A DNA stretch of 64,000 nucleotides, taken from assembly GCF_018403765.1 (NCBI RefSeq), contig NZ_BOVQ01000001.1:60740-124739 (forward strand), in the 5' to 3' direction. This document shows, in pieces, positions 54,185 through 61,664 of the stretch (within the stretch, counting starts at the first letter, position 1; the number at the start of each line of letters is the position of its first letter). The notes beneath the pieces are model-generated. The model saw nothing but the letters and a program-made list of their open reading frames with translations. It was not told the origin of the DNA and searched no databases. The position numbers and the translations under genes are program-made. The stretch comes from Lactococcus nasutitermitis. GTDB taxonomy: Bacteria; Bacillota; Bacilli; Lactobacillales; Streptococcaceae.

Positions 54185-54886
54185 TTATTTCTCCATTTCA
54201 TTCATAGTAATAACTGGTATTTCTCCCAAAATGGGGAACTCAACGAGTTTTTCAATATCTTCTGATGATTTTACAGTTGTATCCAAAAAATAACGCAAGA
54301 GACTTATAATCAGCCCTATCACAAGCCCAACAAACGCTCCTATACTTAAATTTATTTTTTTATTTGGGGTTATTGGAGCTGTGTTCTCACTAACAATTGC
54401 AGGAGCTAAAACCACCACATTATCAATATTCATAATCTTAGTAACTTCTGTCTTAAAAACATCAACGGTCGTATTTGCAATATCTTTCGCTACAAATTTA
54501 CTTTTATCATTTACTGATAGTGTAATTACTTGAGAATTTGTCTCTGTACTCAACTTAATTTTATGTTGTAGACTTGCTGCTGTTGTATTTAAATGTAACT
54601 GATTAATAACTTGATTTAATACGATAGGACTTATCAAAATTTCATTATAGGTGTGTATAAGTTGTAAATTTCCTTGAATTTCTTGAGCTGTCGTTTGATT
54701 ATCAATATTAGCAGAAGAGCGAACAATAATTTGAGTTTTTACCTGAAATTTTGGTGTTATAAACTTAAAAGTAACAACTGCTGATAAAAGCAATCCCAAA
54801 ACAGAGAAAAGTAAAATCATTCTTAATCCCTTTTTCAATATTATCAATAATTTGAATAAATCAACGTTTTCTTTTTGTATTTCCAT
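54185..54886 (-). CDS. epsA: chain-length determinant/kinase adaptor (EpsA/Wzd)
   Basis: A 233-residue Wzz-type protein with two membrane helices (about residues 19-40 and 180-200) flanking an extracytoplasmic region with KFQVKTQIIVRSSAN. It activates the EpsB kinase and helps set polymer length. It is immediately followed by the kinase gene. Upstream lies the decayed LCP gene. Confidence 0.9.
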   Translation of the reverse strand: MEIQKENVDLFKLLIILKKGLRMILLFSVLGLLLSAVVTFKFITPKFQVKTQIIVRSSANIDNQTTAQEIQGNLQLIHTYNEILISPIVLNQVINQLHLNTTAASLQHKIKLSTETNSQVITLSVNDKSKFVAKDIANTTVDVFKTEVTKIMNIDNVVVLAPAIVSENTAPITPNKKINLSIGAFVGLVIGLIISLLRYFLDTTVKSSEDIEKLVEFPILGEIPVITMNEMEK

Positions 54887-54910
54887 TTTATCTTTCCAAC
54901 ATCTACTAGT

Positions 54911-55480
54911 TTATTTGATTTTGTGATAAATTATGAATACGAGTTTTTCTGAATCTGGTATAACTTGAAAACTCAGATTATTAATCATTTTTACCTCTCC
55001 CTGAAGAAAGCATGATTAATATTTCTAAAAACTTGGTTATAATTCATCATAATTTCTTTTACCTGATTCCACGTTAAATCTGTTTTTACATTTCCCCCCC
55101 ATTTATCATATTTTTACCTTCATAAAAATTTATACCATCAATCTTAAATGACATATCAGAATCTACCGTGATTCCTCCAATAGCATCTATTACTTATTTA
55201 AGTCCTTCAAAATTCATAATCATTTAATGTTCTATATTAATATTAACTAAATTATCCACTGCAAATATAGATGATGCCCTCTTCCTGTACGTAAGCAGCA
55301 TTAATTTTCTTCAAAGTTGTAATCGTTTCTCCTTTATTTGCAGTATTATTTAAAGGTGCATATATTTTGCTCACATTCACTTTTATTATATGGTAAAAAG
55401 TTGATCCAGCCACTCCGATAGTGATAATCAATAATGTTATTATAAGCAATATAGTATTACAAATCTGATGTTTTTTACCT
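54911..55480 (-). pseudogene. decayed LytR-CpsA-Psr (LCP) family gene, epsL-like
   Basis: On the minus strand the remains of an LCP protein run through several stops and frame changes. A basic start and membrane helix (ILLIITLLIITIGVAGSTFY, 55449 region) is followed by NVSKIYAPLNNTANKG and a stop at 55252. Then comes a segment reading VIDAIGGITVDSDMSF with IDGINFYEG and a further stop. Finally a C-terminal part reads NLSFQVIPDSEKLVF, ending in TAA at 54911. These are the expected LCP landmarks in the right order. No usable start codon is seen. LCP proteins attach polymers to the wall; EPS operons often carry one. Confidence 0.75.
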
Positions 55481-55520
55481 ACCTTTCCCTTCTATTTATT
55501 TTGCGAAATCATACTATTTT

Positions 55521-56726
55521 TTATTTCTCGTCATACGTCTTTGAATCATTTATTGCCAGAAATCCAAATATAGCTATACCTATACCAGTACTAATAGTAC
55601 TTTCGGTAAAACAACTTATTAATAAAAATAAAGCTAAAAGTTCTATATTCCGTTTCTTATCTACTGATACATCCGTTATTAGATTTATTATCATGGCTAA
55701 AAACATAATGAAATATAGAATTCCACCAAAAAAACCAAATTGAGCAAAAAGCATTGAGACATAACTGTCCATTCCATATTGATAGGAGCTCGTTAAAAAG
55801 CCATATGTATCACTTAAACCATATAGATTATATAATGGCGAATAATGAACAAAGGATGTATATGAACCAAAAGTGGAAAATCCTGAGCCTAAAGGGAAAT
55901 GATCTTTTGCAATTTCAGCTGCTTTAGACATGAGTGTTGCTCTTACAGAACTCTCCGTGTTAAGAAGTTTTGTATAAACAATATCACCGAAACTAGTATA
56001 TCCCAAAGTTCCTAATCCTATTATACTTATCATATTTTGTATTATAGGTATTTTTATTTTATCTACAAGAAAATAATAGAAAAAATATACAAGTATAAGA
56101 AGCAAAATCTTTGTTCTCATAGTTGATAACATTAAAATAATCGCCATTAATTGATAGTATTTTTTATTTCTTCCTGATATTAAAGCCCAACCCAAAAAAG
56201 AAATACTAGCCAAATAAGTAGGATGTGAATATATAAGTTGCTGTGATGGAAAACCAAATCTAATATCTAAAGTTGGAAAAATTTTTAAAGGTATATTTAT
56301 CAATAATAGTATAAAATTAATGACAACCAATGACTTAAGGTTTACTATAAAAAATTGCTTCATCTTTTTTTTAGACTTTTCAGATATTAATAAAGAAAAA
56401 GCATAAAATATTATCATAAATCTACTAAACAAGAAACCGTCTATTAATACTGCTTTAAATCCTTGATAGGAAAATAGAAAAGAGGATAGCATTCCTATTA
56501 AAATTAGTATTAGAAAAGAAGAAAAAGCAATAAAATTCATGATACTTAATTTTTTTGAAAGCAGGTACGGAATATTGACAAGAGAGGCTATAAACCAAAC
56601 TATAACAATTATATTAACAAGTTGAAGTTTACCTAAAACAGGTAAATATTTTTCTATCCACAGATAATTTAATAAATAAAATATACTGAAATAACAAAAA
56701 AAGTTCTCTATTCTTTTCATAAACAC
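55521..56726 (-). CDS. O-antigen/EPS polymerase-like membrane protein (Wzy)
   Basis: A 401-residue protein with about ten to eleven hydrophobic segments and a large extracytoplasmic loop of about 70 residues (from GDIVYTKLLN to the GLSDTYGFLTSSYQYG stretch), the layout of O-antigen ligase/polymerase proteins. It is the only candidate Wzy in the cluster. Sequence similarity among polymerases is always low, so the call rests on topology and position. It follows the GT4 gene. Confidence 0.75.
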   Translation of the reverse strand: MFMKRIENFFCYFSIFYLLNYLWIEKYLPVLGKLQLVNIIVIVWFIASLVNIPYLLSKKLSIMNFIAFSSFLILILIGMLSSFLFSYQGFKAVLIDGFLFSRFMIIFYAFSLLISEKSKKKMKQFFIVNLKSLVVINFILLLINIPLKIFPTLDIRFGFPSQQLIYSHPTYLASISFLGWALISGRNKKYYQLMAIILMLSTMRTKILLLILVYFFYYFLVDKIKIPIIQNMISIIGLGTLGYTSFGDIVYTKLLNTESSVRATLMSKAAEIAKDHFPLGSGFSTFGSYTSFVHYSPLYNLYGLSDTYGFLTSSYQYGMDSYVSMLFAQFGFFGGILYFIMFLAMIINLITDVSVDKKRNIELLALFLLISCFTESTISTGIGIAIFGFLAINDSKTYDEK

Positions 56727-56789
56727 TACCTTTTATACTTTGATAAATCCTTCTGTATTTCAACAGAAAATCCATCATTTTTCAGTAAT

Positions 56790-57863
56790 TTATTTATTTT
56801 CATTCTCCCTCGTTTTTTTTAATATTCTTTTTAATTTATCTCCATAGTTACGTATATTAAATTTTTCTACTATTGTATTTCGTGCTTGATTGCTAAGTTG
56901 AACTTTATATTCTTTATCTGAATCACACATATAGTTTTTAATAACACTATACAACTTCTCCTCATCTCCTGGTTTTATAATGAAACCATTGACTTGATCC
57001 TCAATTACTTCCTCTATGCTACCTACGTTAGTAGAAATATTAGGTATCCCTAGTGACATTGATTCCAAAATTGCCATTGGCATTCCTTCATTATAGGAAG
57101 GTAATATATTTAGTGCTGCTTCTTTCATTGCTTCAACTTTTTTATCTCCATCTACCCATCCTCCAACAAAAACATTGGTTAGATTATTTTTGGCTATTAT
57201 ATCTCTCACAATTTCGATTTCTCCATCACCATAAAGTTTAAATTGTATGTTCTGATTATTTTCCTTAAATCTACTTGCTACTTTTAATACATCATATGTT
57301 CCTTTTCGTTTTCCTAATCGTCCAAACATTGTGATAATAAGACTTGAAGAATCATAATAGTATATTGGCGAACATAATACCGCATTATGCAATATCTCGA
57401 TTTTCCTATTGGGAACTTTAATTTCTTTATGATAAAAATTTTTCCAGTTTTCTCCCAAAACAATTAAATAGTCACAATAATCACAGAAAATTCTTCGAAC
57501 CTTTTCCTTCTTTGGCTCTTTTAAATTATGATAATATACATCAAATGAAGATGAATGAGAGTGAAAAACAACTTTCTTATTAAAGAGTTTTGATATTTTT
57601 GAATAATAAGCTTTTCTGGTAAAACTTCCATTATGAGCAAAATGGATGTAAACAATATCTACTTCGTTTTTAGATAAGAAAAGTGGAAATAATATAATTT
57701 TTATTATTGAATACATTATTCGGGAAAAAAATGTTCCACTTTTCCAACTCTTATACTCCTTGAATGACACATCAGTTATATCTATATTACTTGAAATATT
57801 ATTGATAACTGTAGAAATTCCACCTTTTTCCATACTACTTGGTCCAACAATGACAACTTTCAT
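56790..57863 (-). CDS. glycosyltransferase family 4
   Basis: A 357-residue GT-B enzyme. The N-terminal domain has VGPSSMEKGGISTVINNI, and the C-terminal nucleotide-sugar part has MFGRLGKRKGTYDVLK and EGMPMAILESMSLGIP (the EX7E motif) near residue 265. It transfers one sugar of the repeat unit at the cytoplasmic face. The donor is not known. It starts 4 bp after the pyruvyltransferase-like gene ends. Confidence 0.88.
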   Translation of the reverse strand: MKVVIVGPSSMEKGGISTVINNISSNIDITDVSFKEYKSWKSGTFFSRIMYSIIKIILFPLFLSKNEVDIVYIHFAHNGSFTRKAYYSKISKLFNKKVVFHSHSSSFDVYYHNLKEPKKEKVRRIFCDYCDYLIVLGENWKNFYHKEIKVPNRKIEILHNAVLCSPIYYYDSSSLIITMFGRLGKRKGTYDVLKVASRFKENNQNIQFKLYGDGEIEIVRDIIAKNNLTNVFVGGWVDGDKKVEAMKEAALNILPSYNEGMPMAILESMSLGIPNISTNVGSIEEVIEDQVNGFIIKPGDEEKLYSVIKNYMCDSDKEYKVQLSNQARNTIVEKFNIRNYGDKLKRILKKTRENENK

Positions 57864-57867
57864 TAAA

Positions 57868-59004
57868 TTACCTCTTTATCAAGCTTATATTTTCATACAT
57901 TTTATCAAAAAAATTCTGATTTTCATCATGGACTTCTAAAACTCTATTAAACACCTTTTGTAAATTCGTATCTACTAAGAATTTTTGAATCTTTGTATTA
58001 ATCTCTTCATAACTCTTTCCATATTCTATACAATATTCCTGAATTCCAAGATAATCAAAACATTCTCTCCCCTTATCTTCATATGAAATATTAAATGCCG
58101 GAATGCCGTTAATCCAAGAAAGTATACACATATGTAATCTCGTACCTATTACAAATTCGTACTCATCTAATTTGACTATAAGTTCATCTAACTTATAACA
58201 TGTATCATCTACTAAAACCCCATCTACCTTATCTTCTTTTATCAATTCATTAACAATTTCATAAGCTATTATAGAATCATCTGGATACCCTGCCTCTCCT
58301 TGACAAGTTGAAAGAAAAGTAATTTCATACTTTTGACTAACTAGATACTTGACTATGTTCTTTATATTTTCTTTAAAATCTTGAATTTCTTCAGGTTTTT
58401 CATTCCATTCTCTAACCGAAATAGCTATCTTATTAGTTCTCGTGGTCTGTTTTATATGATTTATCGGTAATAAAAATGCTGCATCTTTTGTTTGATAGAC
58501 ATTATCAAAAGTACCTATATTTTTTATCCTATCCATTGATTTCTGATCCCGAACATAAAATAATTCAAAACAAGCCATTGATTTAGCCAATATTTCCTGA
58601 TCTTTATTTGTTAAATAACCTATAGACTGAGAATACATATAAATAGGTTTATTTAATACCTTTCTAAATAAACTCAACAGTTTTATTTTTTTCTTGACTC
58701 CATAAAAACTATTAATATAGCCCCCTGGAGCACTAACAACAGCATCCATTTGCCTATAAATAGGGTTTATTAGCAGTAAACACAATAAATAAATTGTACC
58801 AATTCCTGGAATCTTTGTTATCATCCTTTTCATCAGGGGAGATTTTATCCAGTTTTTATCGGGGTATTTTGCTTTCACCCTTTTATAATTAAAAGTAGAA
58901 TAATAAACAATATCCCCCTTACTTTCAAATTGATTCCCAATTGAAAAAATTAATGCCGCATCGCCATTATTCAATGGAACAGCGTTTTCAATTAATATAT
59001 TCAT
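57868..59004 (-). CDS. polysaccharide pyruvyl transferase family protein
   Basis: A 378-residue protein of the CsaB-like family. It begins MNILIENAVPLNNGDAALIF, has VVSAPGGYINSFYG near residue 90 and FVIGTRLHMCILSWINGIPAF near 285, all typical of the family. Members attach ketal pyruvate to sugars, giving acidic polysaccharide, though some act as glycosyltransferases. It overlaps the upstream WecG-like gene by 4 bp. Confidence 0.85.
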   Translation of the reverse strand: MNILIENAVPLNNGDAALIFSIGNQFESKGDIVYYSTFNYKRVKAKYPDKNWIKSPLMKRMITKIPGIGTIYLLCLLLINPIYRQMDAVVSAPGGYINSFYGVKKKIKLLSLFRKVLNKPIYMYSQSIGYLTNKDQEILAKSMACFELFYVRDQKSMDRIKNIGTFDNVYQTKDAAFLLPINHIKQTTRTNKIAISVREWNEKPEEIQDFKENIKNIVKYLVSQKYEITFLSTCQGEAGYPDDSIIAYEIVNELIKEDKVDGVLVDDTCYKLDELIVKLDEYEFVIGTRLHMCILSWINGIPAFNISYEDKGRECFDYLGIQEYCIEYGKSYEEINTKIQKFLVDTNLQKVFNRVLEVHDENQNFFDKMYENISLIKR

Positions 59005-59723
59005 TTAAATTTCTCCTTGAAAACCTTTTTTATGAATAATGTATTTCCTATAATATATCTATCATACATCCTCACAGGTTCTTGTATAAATCGGTAAAAC
59101 CACTCCATTCCAATTTTTTGAATAATTCTAGGCGCACGTTTAGTTTTACCTGAATAAATATCAAAGCTTCCTCCAACACCCATTATAAATGGAACGTTTA
59201 CCTTTTTTTGATATTTTTCAATCCAAATTTCTTTTTTAGGACTAGAAAATCCTAAAAATAATATATCTGGGTTAGCTTTTTTTATTTCATCAGCTATTAA
59301 CTCAGAATCTTTATAATATCCATTATGATAGCCTGCTATCTTCAATATTGGATGATTCTTTTTTAAAATAGAGACCATTCTTTCTATAGATTCTTCCGTT
59401 GCCCCTAAAAAATAAACACTATATCCTTTTTTCTCACTCACATCTAATAACTTATAGAATAAATCAACCCCAGTAACTCTATATTTTATTGGTATTTTTA
59501 ATATTTTAGCTGCCCATATGATTGACATACCATCAGCATTGACTAAATCTGCCCGTGATATGACATCTTTTAATTGAGAATCCTCATCAATAAGGTTTAT
59601 TTTTGAAGCATTGATTGAAACTTGATAAATAGGATTCCTTTTATCAATATTTTCTATAATTTTTTCTGTAGTTTCATTTATATCTAAAGAATCAATAAAA
59701 GTATTAAAAATCTGATATCTCAT
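59001..59723 (-). CDS. WecG/TagA/CpsF family glycosyltransferase
   Basis: A 240-residue GT26-family enzyme. It has VNADGMSIIWAAKILK (near residues 66-81), VYFLGATEESIERM, and the C-terminal signature PDILFLGFSSPKKEIWIEKY. These enzymes add N-acetylmannosamine or related sugars to a lipid-linked acceptor. Its ATG overlaps the previous stop codon (TAATG), so it is translationally coupled. Confidence 0.9.
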   Translation of the reverse strand: MRYQIFNTFIDSLDINETTEKIIENIDKRNPIYQVSINASKINLIDEDSQLKDVISRADLVNADGMSIIWAAKILKIPIKYRVTGVDLFYKLLDVSEKKGYSVYFLGATEESIERMVSILKKNHPILKIAGYHNGYYKDSELIADEIKKANPDILFLGFSSPKKEIWIEKYQKKVNVPFIMGVGGSFDIYSGKTKRAPRIIQKIGMEWFYRFIQEPVRMYDRYIIGNTLFIKKVFKEKFK

Positions 59724-60625
59724 TAAATTGCTCCTTTCGATAACTTATTAAATATCTTAATAAATATCTTAATAACTGTTTTTTTTATTCCATATTTTGA
59801 TAGTATCTGATAGGCGTTTATTGGTCTATTGAATATTACCAATAAATAAGTAATTGCCCGATTTTGAGGTGGAATTACATTAAGAATCCCAAATTTTTTT
59901 AATATAGAGAAGTCAAACACAAGTATAGAAAATTTTAAAAACATTCTATTTAAAATATTTCCTCCATGAACTAATTCTAACCACATTGGAATCTCTTCAG
60001 ATAAAAACCTAACTTCAAAGTGATTTACAATTTCCATATGATTATAACCAAGTATTGTTTCCAGTTTATTATTTTGATCACAAATTAGAGTTGAAAAATG
60101 ATTATTAGGAAAATAGTACCTCGTCATTACTCTTTTTTTCAAATCAAATTGAATTCCGTTTGGAAACACAAGAAGTTCTGTTTTCCCATTATTTTCAATA
60201 TTATTCTGAATCAGTTGTATATAATTTAAACTGAGAGCATCATCATTATCTAGCCTAGAAGTTACTAAAGTTCCTGTCCTTTCTTGTTTAAATATATCCT
60301 CAAGAATTATTTCTAATTCATCTGTACTCTTTAAAAATATAGGCCGGAAATTGGGTAACTCAGCTTGAATATACTGGATTTTATTTTTGAATTTTTGAGG
60401 TGTCTTATCACTAAATAATACAATCCAATCAAAATTTTTATTTGATTGATTTTTTATTGAAGGAATTGTATATTCTTCGAAAAGAGAAAAGCGATACTGC
60501 AAATACTTTTCATCTGTATTTACATCAATTTTATCAACTTGATTATTAAGCATTTGATCCCTTAAGGTAATATTAAAGCGTGTAATTATATAGTGATTAA
60601 TGTTAGCATGAAAGTTTTTATCCAT
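59723..60625 (-). CDS. putative rhamnosyltransferase-like protein
   Basis: A 300-residue cytosolic-face transferase-like protein. It starts with a NINHYIITRFNITL segment. A central acidic motif, VTSRLDNDDALSLNYI (near 118-133), has the DxD that holds the metal-bound nucleotide sugar. The layout fits the putative rhamnosyl transferase family found in lactic EPS loci; the sugar is not proven. It begins directly after the priming transferase stop codon. Confidence 0.7.
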   Translation of the reverse strand: MDKNFHANINHYIITRFNITLRDQMLNNQVDKIDVNTDEKYLQYRFSLFEEYTIPSIKNQSNKNFDWIVLFSDKTPQKFKNKIQYIQAELPNFRPIFLKSTDELEIILEDIFKQERTGTLVTSRLDNDDALSLNYIQLIQNNIENNGKTELLVFPNGIQFDLKKRVMTRYYFPNNHFSTLICDQNNKLETILGYNHMEIVNHFEVRFLSEEIPMWLELVHGGNILNRMFLKFSILVFDFSILKKFGILNVIPPQNRAITYLLVIFNRPINAYQILSKYGIKKTVIKIFIKIFNKLSKGAI

Positions 60626-61309
60626 TTAATATGCTCCTTCTCCGGTTAAAATAACTTTAAAAGTTTTTAAGAAAATCTTTATATCTATCATAGGACCGTA
60701 TTTATTAATATATTTCAGATCTAACTGAATCATTTGATCAAAATCCAAATTACTGCGACCACTAACTTGCCATAACCCCGTACATCCTGGTTTTACAGAA
60801 AATCTCTCCATTTGATATTCTGAATACTTTTCTACTTCAGATGGTAAAGATGGACGAGGACCTATTAAGCTCATTTCTCCTTTAACAATATTAAATAGTT
60901 GAGGAAATTCATCCAGACTCATTTTTCTAAGTACATTTCCAACCTTTGTAATTCTCGGGTCTTTTTTTATTTTAAAAATAGGGCCCCTTTGCTCATTTCT
61001 CGCTTCCAACTCATTTCGTAACATATCCGCCTCAACAATCATACTTCTAAATTTATACATTATAAATTTAGATCCATTTATACCTATTCGTTCTTGCTTA
61101 TATAGTATAGGTCCCTTAAAATCTTCTATCTTCATTGCAATTACTATTAATATCCATAATGGAATTAGAATAACTATTAAAATTATGCTCAAAAAAACAT
61201 CGAAAAAGTGTTTATAATCTTCATAGTTTAACTTCAAATAAAACTCCCCCCTTCTAAGTTCTTTATTAAAAGAAGTGTGTTTGTATACTTCTCTCAATAA
61301 AGAAAACAA
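60626..61309 (-). CDS. epsD: priming undecaprenyl-phosphate sugar-1-phosphate transferase
   Basis: A 227-residue polyprenyl phosphate hexose transferase that starts EPS repeat-unit synthesis. It has one N-terminal membrane helix (FLSIILIVILIPLWILIV), then the cytoplasmic catalytic domain with KFRSMIVEADML, RKMSLDEFPQLFNI (near 132-145), SLIGPRPSLPSEVEKY and RFSVKPGCTGLWQVSGRS. It lacks the long N-terminal multi-helix part of WbaP and so is of the short EpsD/CpsE-like kind. It is the first gene of the visible EPS operon. Confidence 0.92.
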   Translation of the reverse strand: MFSLLREVYKHTSFNKELRRGEFYLKLNYEDYKHFFDVFLSIILIVILIPLWILIVIAMKIEDFKGPILYKQERIGINGSKFIMYKFRSMIVEADMLRNELEARNEQRGPIFKIKKDPRITKVGNVLRKMSLDEFPQLFNIVKGEMSLIGPRPSLPSEVEKYSEYQMERFSVKPGCTGLWQVSGRSNLDFDQMIQLDLKYINKYGPMIDIKIFLKTFKVILTGEGAY

Positions 61310-61315
61310 TAAAAC

Positions 61316-61353
61316 GATATAAGTTATTCACCTCTAAAGCGATAACTTATATC
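61316..61353 (-). terminator. strong inverted repeat before the EPS operon
   Basis: GATATAAGTTAT and ATAACTTATATC form 12 perfect pairs around a 14-base loop, and TTTTATTG follows on the minus strand. It lies 7 bp before the priming transferase start, so it might be a terminator of the surface-protein transcript or a leader attenuator of the EPS operon. The rest of the gap (61354-61664) is very AT-rich and shows only short broken frames. Confidence 0.55.
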
Positions 61354-61664
61354 ATTTTCTATTTATACTAGTTCAAATTAGAAAAGCACGATTACTATAT
61401 TATCTAACTGCTAATTCAACATCATTCTCAAAATCACCGTGATTATCTAGTTTAGTAATTTTGAGAATTTGGAGACTTAAAAAATATATTCTCCTCTTTC
61501 TCATTATCTACTTTTGGTTCCAAATAAAGATCTATATAAGTTAATTTGAGATATTACTCTACTTTATATATTATTGTTTTGAGTAGTAAAATTTTTAAAG
61601 CAGATCTACCACTCACTAATGATGATTTTAGAACTGTAAGACTTACAGAGATAATATATTTGTA

